NCBI GenBank assembly: GCA_965217565.1
Contig: CBDCIS010000009.1
Location: 1-64,000 of the forward strand
DNA: 64,000 bases
Origin: CBDCIS01 sp965217565
GTDB taxonomy: Bacteria; Chloroflexota; Dehalococcoidia; Lucifugimonadales; CATOSD01
Reading direction: 5' to 3'
A model generated the notes under the pieces. That model saw nothing but the letters and a program-made list of their open reading frames with translations, was not told the DNA's origin and did not search any database. Both the position numbers and the translations under genes were made by a program. Below are positions 26,969 through 35,521 of this stretch, piece by piece; position 1 is the first letter of the stretch; every line of letters starts with the position of its first letter.

Positions 26969-27751
26969 ATGGATCTGATCGAAGCGGCGCCCAATCCCTT
27001 TGGTGGAGTGGTCGTGAACCCGGCAGGCCTGGATTATGACGTCGGCCGGTTTCGCACACGGCTCGCGCATTCGCTGGACGAGTGGGAGAGCGAGGGCTAC
27101 AAGGTGGTGTGGCTGGAGATACCCATAGACAAGGCCGCGCTGGTTCCCGTGGCCGTGGAAGCGGGGTTCGCCTACCACCACGCCAAAGAGACCGATGTGC
27201 TGCTCACACGCCGGCTGGTCGATGGCGCGTTCATCCCGCCCTTCGCCACCCACTACGTCGGCGTGGGAGGCGTTGTGGTGAGCGACTCGGACGAAATCCT
27301 GGTGGTGTCGGAGAGGTACCGCGAGTGGAACCCGAACCGGCGCGGGCCAGCCTACAAGCTGCCCGGAGGCGCCCTCCAGCCGGGCGAACACGTGGCTGAC
27401 GCCGCAGTGCGCGAGGTACTCGAAGAGACGGGCGTCAGAACGCGGTTCGAGTCGCTGGTCTGCTTCCGGCACTGGCACGGCTACCGCTACGGCAAGTCCG
27501 ACATTTACTTCGTGTGCCGGCTCTCACCTCTGAGCGAAGAGATTACGATGCAGGAAGAGGAGATCGAGGCGTGCCTGTGGATGCCGGTGAATGAATTTCT
27601 GGGCGAGGGCACGGTGGGCCAGTTCAGCAAGGACATCGTCCGGGCCGCCATGGAGAGTCCGGGAATATCCCCTTCACCGATGGACGGCTTTGGGGACGCC
27701 GACAGGTACGAGTTCTTCATGCCACCGATGGATGGCCTTTACCAGCCCTGA
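26969..27751 (+). CDS. Nudix hydrolase, NUDT6-like two-domain
   Basis: The 260 residues have an N-terminal pre-Nudix domain (LDEWESEGYKVVWLEIPIDK, EAGFAYHHA), the arrangement of human NUDT6, then the Nudix domain from VGVGGVVV with the box GGALQPGEH...REVLEETGV. Nudix enzymes cleave nucleoside diphosphates linked to another moiety; the substrate here is not known. It ends 15 bp before the next gene, so both are probably in one operon. Confidence 0.85.
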   Translation: MDLIEAAPNPFGGVVVNPAGLDYDVGRFRTRLAHSLDEWESEGYKVVWLEIPIDKAALVPVAVEAGFAYHHAKETDVLLTRRLVDGAFIPPFATHYVGVGGVVVSDSDEILVVSERYREWNPNRRGPAYKLPGGALQPGEHVADAAVREVLEETGVRTRFESLVCFRHWHGYRYGKSDIYFVCRLSPLSEEITMQEEEIEACLWMPVNEFLGEGTVGQFSKDIVRAAMESPGISPSPMDGFGDADRYEFFMPPMDGLYQP

Positions 27752-27766
27752 CGCAAGGAGCTGCCC

Positions 27767-28603
27767 ATGACGGACAGGATAAGCGTAGGCGCCGCCGAGA
27801 TAGTCTCCGTGCTGGACATGATCCCGCCTCCACGCGAACTCGGACAGTTCTTCCCCGACGTTCCGCCAGAGAGTTGGACGCCGTACGGGGATGTCCTGGA
27901 AGATGGGCTGCTTCAGCTTTACTACGGCTGCTTCTTCGTGCGCTCCGATGGCAAGACGATACTCGTGGACACCGGCATGGGGCCGGGTCCTCACCCTGAT
28001 CGGGGCAATCGCACGGGCGACCTGCTCAACCGGCTGCGCCATGAGGGCGTCCGGCCCGAGGATGTGGACATCGTGGTTCACACCCACCTGCACGCCGACC
28101 ACGTGGGCTGGAACCTCGATATTTCGAGCAAGCCGCCAACTCCCAATTTCCCCGGGGCGCGCTACCTCGCGCCGAGACCGGACTGGGAGCACTTCACGAA
28201 GCCCGACGTGCTGGAGTCGGCTCCGCAAGTCAGGAACTACGTGGTTCCATTGCAGGAGCTTGGTCTGATGGATCTCGTGGACAGCGAGCACGTGGTTACA
28301 AACGGGGTTACCACGCTGGCGTCGCCGGGTCATACGCCGGGGCACCAGGTGATTCTGATTAGCTCGCAGGGAGAGAAGGCCATGATAGTCGGCGACCTGC
28401 TGCATAGCCGCGTGCAGGTGCAGGAGCCCGACTGGTGCGCTGGCGTCGATACCGACAAGCCGCAGAGCCGCCGCAGCCGCGAGGCCGTGCTGAAGCGGGC
28501 GGAGAACGAGGGCTACGTGGTCGCGGCGGGTCACTTCCACCCGCAAGACCACATCGGCAAAGTCGTGCGGCTGGAGGGACGACGCTACTGGCAGGCGCTC
28601 TGA
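27767..28603 (+). CDS. Metallo-beta-lactamase-fold hydrolase, lactonase-like
   Basis: A 278-residue MBL protein with THLHADHVGWN as the metal site and SPGHTPGHQV, IVGDLLHSRVQVQEPDW and AAGHFHPQDHIG as later ligands. Spacing fits the AHL-lactonase/alkylsulfatase-like branch. It is unrelated in detail to the MBL protein at 25987 (different branch). Substrate unknown. Confidence 0.85.
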   Translation: MTDRISVGAAEIVSVLDMIPPPRELGQFFPDVPPESWTPYGDVLEDGLLQLYYGCFFVRSDGKTILVDTGMGPGPHPDRGNRTGDLLNRLRHEGVRPEDVDIVVHTHLHADHVGWNLDISSKPPTPNFPGARYLAPRPDWEHFTKPDVLESAPQVRNYVVPLQELGLMDLVDSEHVVTNGVTTLASPGHTPGHQVILISSQGEKAMIVGDLLHSRVQVQEPDWCAGVDTDKPQSRRSREAVLKRAENEGYVVAAGHFHPQDHIGKVVRLEGRRYWQAL

Positions 28604-28682
28604 GCGCGCCCTGCCCTCCCCAATTGGCGCTGAATTCTGCCGGAAGTCTTAAGCGAGCGACGGTCCGAGGAGTTACGACACG

Positions 28683-29624
28683 ATGGCAACGATGGTCACG
28701 GGCGGGACGGGGTTCATAGGCGCGCGCATCGTGCGCAAGCTCGTAGAGCGCGGCGAAGAGGTCGTGTGCTTCGACCTCGCGCTACCCCGCGCCAACCTGC
28801 AACCCTACTTGGACAGAATCGAAGTCTATCGTGGCGACATTACGCGGATTCCACACCTGCTGGAAGCTATCGACACTCACGGCGTTGACAGAGTCGTACA
28901 CATGGCCGCGCTGCTGCCACCGGACACGGAAGAGCGCCCGCACTTCGGGATGGAGGTCAACATCCAGGGAACCAACAATGTCTTCGAGGCGGCGAGGTGG
29001 ACGGGCGTTCAGCGCGTGGTCTATGCAAGCTCTATCGCGGTGTATGGCGTACAGGAGACCTTCGGCGAGCGCCCGCTGACGGAGGAGGACGCCACCGCGC
29101 CGGTAAGCGTGTACGGCATGACGAAGATGGTGAACGACTTTTCGGCGAGCGCGTACAGAGAGCGGTTCGGCATGGACTTGCGCGCCGTGCGAATCGCTAC
29201 GGTGTTCGGACACGGTCGTGTCACCGGCATGACCGGCATGATAGGAGGGTTGCTGATGTCCCTGCCCGCCGTCGGCAAGCCGGTCAGCCTGCCCTTCCAC
29301 CGCGAGGAGAGGTCGGCGATGATTCACTCGGAGGATGCGGCGGAGATTTTCGTTCGCGTTGCCCTGAGCGATGAGCTTAAGCACCACGTGTATCACAGTG
29401 GCGGCCATCACGCCACGCTGGGGGAGATGGTGGATATGGTGCGCGGCTTCATCCCGGACGCGGAGATCACGACTGGCGACCGCTTCGTGCCGCACGTTTA
29501 TCTGGTGGACAACAGCCGGATGCTGTCGGACGTGGGCTACGAGATGGCGCCGCTGCGAACGCGCGTCCTCGAGCACATCAACGACGCGAGACGGGAAGCG
29601 GGGCTGGCGGATATAAGTGGGTGA
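28683..29624 (+). CDS. NAD-dependent epimerase/dehydratase (extended SDR)
   Basis: A 313-residue Rossmann protein. The cofactor loop is VTGGTGFIGARIV; acidic residue after beta-2 (CFDLAL) favours NAD. Active-site Ser is in VYASSIAVYG and Tyr/Lys in VYGMTKMVND. The C-terminal half (YHSGGHHATLGEMVDMVRGF) fits sugar epimerases and related reductases. The gene starts 79 bp after the MBL gene. Confidence 0.87.
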   Translation: MATMVTGGTGFIGARIVRKLVERGEEVVCFDLALPRANLQPYLDRIEVYRGDITRIPHLLEAIDTHGVDRVVHMAALLPPDTEERPHFGMEVNIQGTNNVFEAARWTGVQRVVYASSIAVYGVQETFGERPLTEEDATAPVSVYGMTKMVNDFSASAYRERFGMDLRAVRIATVFGHGRVTGMTGMIGGLLMSLPAVGKPVSLPFHREERSAMIHSEDAAEIFVRVALSDELKHHVYHSGGHHATLGEMVDMVRGFIPDAEITTGDRFVPHVYLVDNSRMLSDVGYEMAPLRTRVLEHINDARREAGLADISG

Positions 29625-29652
29625 CGGGGAAACTGAGTGAGCGCAAACGGAG

Positions 29653-29850
29653 ATGGCGCATACTACTATGGTCACTGGAAATTACATAAGGCAAAAGCGG
29701 CTCGAACCACTCAAGGAGAGACAGCCCAAAGAGGGACGTGAACAGGGGCGTGAAGAGGCTTATAAGGAGTGGGTCGAATGGTTCGAACGGCGTCAGAAAG
29801 CGGAAGAGAGTGGCGAGCCGTTGGATGATCCTCGCCCCGACCAGCGTTGA
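29653..29850 (+). CDS. Small charged hypothetical protein
   Basis: A 65-residue frame, about 40% charged, predicted to be helical throughout (KEGREQGREEAYKEWVEWFE). No recognised domain, no signal or membrane segment. It lies 28 bp after the epimerase gene and immediately before a perfect palindrome. The ribosome site is poor, so expression is doubtful. Confidence 0.45.
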   Translation: MAHTTMVTGNYIRQKRLEPLKERQPKEGREQGREEAYKEWVEWFERRQKAEESGEPLDDPRPDQR

Positions 29851-29867
29851 GCCGTCTTGTGGAAAAA

Positions 29868-29899
29868 CGAAGCGGGCCGCCGATCGGCGGCCCGCTTCG
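29868..29899 (-). terminator. Perfect 32-bp palindrome terminator
   Basis: CGAAGCGGGCCGCCGA is followed directly by its reverse complement. On the minus strand the hairpin is followed by TTTTT, so it is a textbook intrinsic terminator for the CbbO-like operon ending at 29924, and it can also block read-through from the plus-strand gene. Confidence 0.85.
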
Positions 29900-29923
29900 C
29901 GTTTCTGAGGAGTGCGGTCCTGG

Positions 29924-32900
29924 TTACATGGTCAGACGCTTGTAGAGGTAGAGCAGCCGCTCCGGCAACGTGTAGATGTCGTCTAGCACCTCGTAGCCCA
30001 TGTCCTGGCACATCGTCTTCAAGTAGTCGTGGCCGTTCTTGTCCACTGTGAGACAGAAGGCGTTGATCTCCTGACGCTTGGCCTCGTCGAGAGCCATCTT
30101 GGTGTCGTGCACCGCGTACTCCTTCTCCACCCCTTCGCGGCTGTAGCCCCTGTCCTGCGGACGGCCGTCGCTGATTAGAAAGAGCAGCTTCGTGCGGGCG
30201 TCCTGCTTGGCGAGCTTGGAGGTGGCGTGGCGAATCGCCGGCCCCATTCGGGTGGCGTGCAGGGGGGCGATCCGGTCTATGCGCTTCTTGACCCTGTCCG
30301 AGAAGTTTTCGTCCAGGTCCTTGATGGTGTAGAACTCCACGTTCTCGCGCCCGTAGCCTGAGAAGCCGTATATCCCGTAGATGTCGCCGATCGCCTCCAG
30401 AGCGTTGATGATTAGAACGACGGCCTCTTTCTCCACGTCGATGATACGCTTGTAGGAACGCCTCATCGCCTCGCCTCGCCGCGTTCTGAGCCACACCATG
30501 TATTCCACCGGGTCGTCCGGAGCGTCCCAGTCGTCCGGAGCGCGCTTGGCATCGTCGATGGCCTCCGCGGTGGACGCGCTGGTGTCCATGAGGAAGGCGA
30601 CGGCGACGTCGCGCTGCACCTTGTTTCGCCGCCAGTAGAACTTGTCGCTGGGGCTGGAGCCGGTCTTGATGTCAACGATGAACTCGATGAGGTCGTCGAT
30701 GTCGATATCCTCGCCGTCCTCCAGTTTGCGCACCTTGCGGAACATCTCCGGCACCATCATTTCGAACTGGCGGCGAATCCTGCCGACGAGCGAGCCGTAG
30801 TTGGAGAGGGTTGTTCCAAAGTAGGCGGGATCGCCCTCCGGCATGAACTTCTGGCGAACGATGCACCAGCGCGGCTTGTAGTCCTCGGCGCGGAAGTCCC
30901 ACTCGTCGTAAACGAAGGTCTGCGGCTCTGTGGGATCGAGCGACGCGCCATCCTCATCGACGTGAACCAGCGGCCCCTGTCCGAACTCCGGTGTCTGCGG
31001 CAGGTTGACGCCGGCCTCTTTGAGCAGGTTGTTGGCGAACAGGCCGCTGGCGTTCTGGATTTCGCCCTCGACGGCCTGGAGGTCGAGTTCTGCGCTGTTC
31101 TTGAGCAACTCTTCGAGCATCTCCTGGGTGATTGGCTCGCCGGAGGCGTCGGCGTTCTGGTCCTGGGGCTGCATCTTGAGCATACTCAGCAGTTGGGAAA
31201 GCTCCGGCTTGAAGTCGCCACGGTAGTCCACCTCTTCAACGGAGTCGTACTCCTCCTCGCCCTCCGGGCGCAATTCCATCTCCATCCCCATAGCCATCTG
31301 TTGAACCAACTGCATCATCTCTTCGGAATCTTCATACTGGTCGTTCTGGTCTTCTTCCTCGATGTCCATGTCCTCCCACTCTTCGGGAGGCACCTCTTCA
31401 TTGGGAATCTGGGCGATGATGGCGTAGATCCGGAGCGTGGCCTCGGCGGCGTCCTCTACGCTTGCCTCGGGATGAAGCATACGCCTGGCGATCCTGGCGA
31501 CTCTTCGGGCTTCGTCCACGCAGTCCTCCGGTATCGACAGGTCCTTGTACTGCTGGAGGCTGAGTCTTACGAGGAACTCGATCATGGCTTCACGCATGGG
31601 CAGCGACTGCATTTCGGGACGCGCGGTGAGTGAGTCGGACTGAACCCGGTTATAGGCACGGCGAATCCCCGGATAATCCAGCTTCACGCGAGCGTCGAGA
31701 CGGCTGTCCTCTATCACGGTAAAGATGTCGAGAGAGAGCTTGCGGTCTTCGAACAGGTTGAAGAACCTCTGCATGTCTGTGACCCACCCCTGCTCGAGGC
31801 TTTCGGTGTCGATTTCCGGCATTTCCTGGCCCCCGGTGACCCTTCTGATCTTGTTCTTTTCGAGGTCGTGTCGCAGGTCGTCGAAGAGCGTGGTCTCGGC
31901 GTCGAACTCGAAGCCGAAGCTGCCGAACTCCAGGTGTGCCACCTGGTGGGTGGAGACCACTTTGAACCAGGAGAAGTTCTCTTCCTTCGAGGAGTAGCGG
32001 TCAACCGCGACGGGGACGAACACGGTTGAACCCTCGGTGGATGGGGACTCTCCAGACACCCAGCCGATATTCTTCTCGACAAGCTCTTCACTCGCTGACA
32101 ACTTGACCTCGGCGCCCGCGAGTCCGCGGCAGTACATCTCCATGACGTCCTTGATGCGCGTAAACTCCACGCTGGAGGACAACGCCTCCAGAACGGCCTC
32201 CGAATGGGCGGACTCTATCTTGAAGTACGCCAGGCCGCCGTCGGGGTTCTGGGCGAGGATTCGCGCGCCCTCCTCGAACCACTTTTCAAGCTGGCCCATG
32301 GTAATGCTTTCCAGAGCGAACGGAGCCGCCTTTATGAACTCCGGCACCGAAGGTGGGGAAAATTGCAGCAGTGATTCGGCCATAGACAGAACCTGGGAGT
32401 GGTCTTGAGTCTCGAGCCGGCTCAACGCCTGGGAGGTGTCCAGCATGATCGTTGGAATGTTCGACCCGCCGCTCTTCACCAACTGCTCCGCCATTCTAAG
32501 GAAGCGAAGTCTCTGGTCGGATTCTATTCTAGGCAAAGCCCTGGTGCCGGCGTCGAAGAAACTCTTCACCTCTCGCCAGCCGGTCTCAACGAGCGTGGAT
32601 GCCAGGGAGATGAACGCGAGCTTGTCATCGCCTATCAGCGGGAATAGCTGCTGGCCAAGAGTGAGGCACTCGGAGGCGAGGTCGTAGGAACGGTGGGAGA
32701 GCGAGTCCAGAAACGCGACGAACTGCTCGAGCTCCTGGAAGCTCAGGCTCTCCATCAAGGCCGGACTGGAGTCGAAGAACTTGCACGCGAGCGTGCTGGA
32801 CTTCCAGGTGCCCTTGTAAAGGCTGCGTCCCAGCTTCGACCAGGTCTCGATGTGGCGCGACCTCAGCTTGCCCATCGCGCCCGGGCTCGCCACGAAGTAG

Positions 32901-33208
32901 GACGTGGCGAGTGTGGGCGATTCCTTGCAGAGGGCGCTTCCGCACTCGGTCCACTTGACGAAGTAGTTGAAGGGCATGAAGGTGATAACCTGGGGGCTAA
33001 CCTTGTAATACTGGGCGGCGGCCTCCCAGGAGCGCACGGTCTGCTGGGCGATTTCCAGGCCGGCCCGCGCCCATTCCAGTCTCTGAACTTCGGTCATGGA
33101 GTCGGGCATGGAGAGAGCGGCTTTATCCACCTCTTCCAAGACCGAGGCCGGAAAGCGGCGCATCTCGTCTTTTATTTCTTCAAGCGTTAGCGTTGTCTTT
33201 TCTTCCAC
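29924..33208 (-). CDS. VWA-domain protein, NorD/CbbO-like
   Basis: A 1094-residue protein. The first 500 residues are an alpha-helical repeat-like region; the middle contains an acidic linker (EEWEDMDIEEEDQNDQYEDS); the last 250 residues are a von Willebrand factor A domain with a MIDAS site (FLMDTSASTAE) and LLFLISDGRPQDRGY. With the MoxR-type ATPase two genes upstream it forms a CbbQ/CbbO (NorQ/NorD)-type pair, which activates a target metalloenzyme by chaperoning. No RuBisCO or nitric oxide reductase gene lies here, so the client is unknown. The start overlaps the Nudix gene by 22 bp. Confidence 0.85.
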   Translation of the reverse strand: MEEKTTLTLEEIKDEMRRFPASVLEEVDKAALSMPDSMTEVQRLEWARAGLEIAQQTVRSWEAAAQYYKVSPQVITFMPFNYFVKWTECGSALCKESPTLATSYFVASPGAMGKLRSRHIETWSKLGRSLYKGTWKSSTLACKFFDSSPALMESLSFQELEQFVAFLDSLSHRSYDLASECLTLGQQLFPLIGDDKLAFISLASTLVETGWREVKSFFDAGTRALPRIESDQRLRFLRMAEQLVKSGGSNIPTIMLDTSQALSRLETQDHSQVLSMAESLLQFSPPSVPEFIKAAPFALESITMGQLEKWFEEGARILAQNPDGGLAYFKIESAHSEAVLEALSSSVEFTRIKDVMEMYCRGLAGAEVKLSASEELVEKNIGWVSGESPSTEGSTVFVPVAVDRYSSKEENFSWFKVVSTHQVAHLEFGSFGFEFDAETTLFDDLRHDLEKNKIRRVTGGQEMPEIDTESLEQGWVTDMQRFFNLFEDRKLSLDIFTVIEDSRLDARVKLDYPGIRRAYNRVQSDSLTARPEMQSLPMREAMIEFLVRLSLQQYKDLSIPEDCVDEARRVARIARRMLHPEASVEDAAEATLRIYAIIAQIPNEEVPPEEWEDMDIEEEDQNDQYEDSEEMMQLVQQMAMGMEMELRPEGEEEYDSVEEVDYRGDFKPELSQLLSMLKMQPQDQNADASGEPITQEMLEELLKNSAELDLQAVEGEIQNASGLFANNLLKEAGVNLPQTPEFGQGPLVHVDEDGASLDPTEPQTFVYDEWDFRAEDYKPRWCIVRQKFMPEGDPAYFGTTLSNYGSLVGRIRRQFEMMVPEMFRKVRKLEDGEDIDIDDLIEFIVDIKTGSSPSDKFYWRRNKVQRDVAVAFLMDTSASTAEAIDDAKRAPDDWDAPDDPVEYMVWLRTRRGEAMRRSYKRIIDVEKEAVVLIINALEAIGDIYGIYGFSGYGRENVEFYTIKDLDENFSDRVKKRIDRIAPLHATRMGPAIRHATSKLAKQDARTKLLFLISDGRPQDRGYSREGVEKEYAVHDTKMALDEAKRQEINAFCLTVDKNGHDYLKTMCQDMGYEVLDDIYTLPERLLYLYKRLTM

Positions 33209-33792
33209 AGGGCCTCCTTGTCCGGCGCGGCCTGAAGCAGATCCAGGAAGTGCTTTAGTACCCTCGCGGTCGCTCCAAATACGACGTGACCGTTGTATGC
33301 GTAGGCGGGAGAATAGGATAACTCCCCGTCCACGATTCTGACTTCGTCTCGAAAGTTCTTTTCGTCCAACAGCATGGAGATGGGCACCTCCAGCACCTCG
33401 GCCACTTCAGCCTCGAAGGGCTTGAAATCGTAGGGGTACGGAATAGTGCCAACGTAGGGGCGCATGAGGAAGTGGCTGCGGGTCGCCATGTCGTCCACCT
33501 CTCCGAGCACTTCGATGTCGTCGGGAAGGATTCCCATCTCCTCGTGAGTCTCTCGGAGGGCGGTATCCCTGAGCGTGTCGTCTCCGGGGTCCTTTCCGCC
33601 GCCCGGAAAGGAGATCTCCCCCTTGTGGTGCTCGACCCGGTTGGAGCGCTTGTTCAGCAGCACGCAGTACTCGCCATCCTTGGGATAGAGGAGAATCATC
33701 ACGCCGGCGGGCGCCAGGGAGGGGTCGTCAATCGGCTGCTTGCGATGTTCGTACAAGATGCGCCGCACAACGTCTATCGTTGAGACTCCCAT
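33187..33792 (-). CDS. CoA pyrophosphatase (Nudix)
   Basis: A 201-residue Nudix protein with the CoA-specific motif just before the box (LLNKRSNRVEHHKGEISFPG) and the box itself (GGGKDPGDD...RETHEEMGI). These enzymes cut CoA into phosphopantetheine and 3',5'-ADP. It lies in one operon with dephospho-CoA kinase, so both making and breaking of CoA are encoded together. The ATG is at 33792, 60 bp after the CbbQ-like stop. Confidence 0.88.
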   Translation of the reverse strand: MGVSTIDVVRRILYEHRKQPIDDPSLAPAGVMILLYPKDGEYCVLLNKRSNRVEHHKGEISFPGGGKDPGDDTLRDTALRETHEEMGILPDDIEVLGEVDDMATRSHFLMRPYVGTIPYPYDFKPFEAEVAEVLEVPISMLLDEKNFRDEVRIVDGELSYSPAYAYNGHVVFGATARVLKHFLDLLQAAPDKEALWKKRQR

Positions 33793-33852
33793 CTAGCCGA
33801 ACTCGCTTCTAGCGCGAGCTAGTGAACAGTCCATGTGGGTGTCGGTACGCTC

Positions 33853-34749
33853 CTACTCGAAAATGGACGAAATCAGCTCTTCGATGCTTCTCTGCACCGT
33901 CGCGTCGTCTGTCACGGCCCAGTTCACTGCAACCTGGCACGCTCGGCGGGGGCTTACGCCTTGCGATATCATCTTGCCGGCGTAGATGAGGAGGCGAGTG
34001 CTCGCGCCCTCACCCAATCCGTGCTCCTTCAGGTTGCGGACCTTCTCGCCCAGCCGCGCAAGCTGCAAGGCGGTGGCGGCGTCCACGCCGGACTCGTGAC
34101 GCACGATCTCGGCTTCGATGTCCCGTGGCGGGTAATCGAACTCGATCGCGACGAATCGCTGCCTGGTGCTGTGCTTGAGGTCTTTGAGGGCGCTCTGGTA
34201 GCCGGGATTGTATGAGAGTATCAGCAGGAAGCCATCGGCCGCCTCGAGCAGTTCGCCTCGCTTTTCCACCGGAAGCATACGGCGGTGGTCCGTGAGCGGG
34301 TGAATCAGGACGGTGGTGTCCTTCCTGGCCTCCACTATCTCGTCGAGGTAGCAGATGCCGCCGGCCTTGACCGCGCGAGTCAACGGGCCGTCGATCCAGA
34401 CTGTGCTATCGCCTTCGAGGAGATAGCGGCCCACCAGGTCGCTTGCGGTTAGGTCTTCGTGGCAGGCGATCGTCACTAGGGGAACGTTCTCGCCGTTGGA
34501 GGACACTTCGCCTGTGGCCGGGGCTGCTCTAACCTTGGAGAGCGGCTGACCCAGCCTCCAGGACATGTACTCGACGAACCGGGTCTTGCCGCAGCCCGTA
34601 GGTCCCTTGAAAAGCAAGGGAATTTTTTGCAGATAGGCGGCCTCGAATAGCTCGATCTCGTCTCCGGTTGCCACGTAGTACGGCTCGTCAACGAGGTGGT
34701 ACTCTTCGATGATGTAGCTGCGATATAGGGTCCTGGTGGTTGAAGTCAT
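33853..34749 (-). CDS. MoxR-type AAA+ ATPase, CbbQ/NirQ/NorQ-like
   Basis: A 298-residue AAA+ protein. Walker A is FKGPTGCGKTRFVEYM, Walker B is ICYLDEIVEARKD, and the C-terminal CbbQ_C region begins about FDYPPRDIEAEIVRHESG. The N-terminal YYVATGDEIELFEAAYLQ is typical of the CbbQ group. The partner VWA protein is two genes downstream. Only 2 bp separate it from coaE. Confidence 0.9.
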   Translation of the reverse strand: MTSTTRTLYRSYIIEEYHLVDEPYYVATGDEIELFEAAYLQKIPLLFKGPTGCGKTRFVEYMSWRLGQPLSKVRAAPATGEVSSNGENVPLVTIACHEDLTASDLVGRYLLEGDSTVWIDGPLTRAVKAGGICYLDEIVEARKDTTVLIHPLTDHRRMLPVEKRGELLEAADGFLLILSYNPGYQSALKDLKHSTRQRFVAIEFDYPPRDIEAEIVRHESGVDAATALQLARLGEKVRNLKEHGLGEGASTRLLIYAGKMISQGVSPRRACQVAVNWAVTDDATVQRSIEELISSIFE

Positions 34750-34751
34750 CT

Positions 34752-35363
34752 CTAGTTGCTGCTCTCCTTGTGGGCTGACGTCCGGCTATTCCACAGTTCT
34801 TGTATTTTTTTGCCCAGTTGTTCCACACTACCATCATTCGCTATGACAACGTCGGCGTGCCTCACACGTTCCTCCGAGGTCATCTGGGAGTTGATGCGGG
34901 CGCGGGCACCCTCTTCGCCCATGTTATTGCGCCCCTTGATTCGCTCGATCACCTGGTCTTCCGGCGAGGTCGTCACCCAAACCTCGTCCATCAGCGGCGT
35001 CCAGTTGGCCTCGATTAGAATGGCTGCCTCGACCACGACGGTATCGCGTCCCGCTTCCCGCAAGCCCTCTATCCTCTCCTCTATCATGGCGTACATGCGG
35101 GGGTGCATAATGGAGTTGAGCTTCTCGAGGGCCTTGGGGTCGCTGAACACAATACCACCAAGCTTCCGTCGGTCAATCTCCCCGTTCTCGGCGACCACGT
35201 CTCCAAAGGCTGCCACGACCTCTTTCCAGGTATCGGTCTGCGGTGCGTACGCCTCATGCCCTATCAGGTCGGCATTGATGATGGTAGCGCCCTGCTCTTC
35301 CAGCAATTGGGATACCTGCGACTTGCCCGTGCCGATGCCGCCCGTGAGACCAATAACAAGCAT
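34752..35363 (-). CDS. coaE: Dephospho-CoA kinase
   Basis: The 203-residue enzyme of the last step of CoA synthesis. P-loop GLTGGIGTGKSQVSQLL, substrate region NADLIGHEAY, DPKALEKLNSIMHPRMY and the lid segment IERIKGRNNMGEEGARARI are all present and full length. It is the first gene of the minus-strand operon. Confidence 0.93.
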   Translation of the reverse strand: MLVIGLTGGIGTGKSQVSQLLEEQGATIINADLIGHEAYAPQTDTWKEVVAAFGDVVAENGEIDRRKLGGIVFSDPKALEKLNSIMHPRMYAMIEERIEGLREAGRDTVVVEAAILIEANWTPLMDEVWVTTSPEDQVIERIKGRNNMGEEGARARINSQMTSEERVRHADVVIANDGSVEQLGKKIQELWNSRTSAHKESSN

Positions 35364-35478
35364 GAGATGCCCCGCCTTCTGAGAAATTCATCACATTCTA
35401 GCAAGAGTGGATATAAGGGTCAATGCTTTGCGCTCAATTCCACGCCGGTTCACGGGCTTATCTGGGCCAGTGGTGGGG

Positions 35479-35484
35479 TATAAT
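35479..35484 (+). promoter_or_regulatory. -10 box for selA
   Basis: TATAAT at 35479-35484 would start transcription near 35491. An ATG at 35483 lies inside this box, so it cannot be used from this promoter; this supports ATG 35522 as the selA start. No convincing -35 is seen. Confidence 0.5.
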
Positions 35485-35521
35485 GGATTCATTACTACCC
35501 AATGGCGACGCGGAGCAGGCT

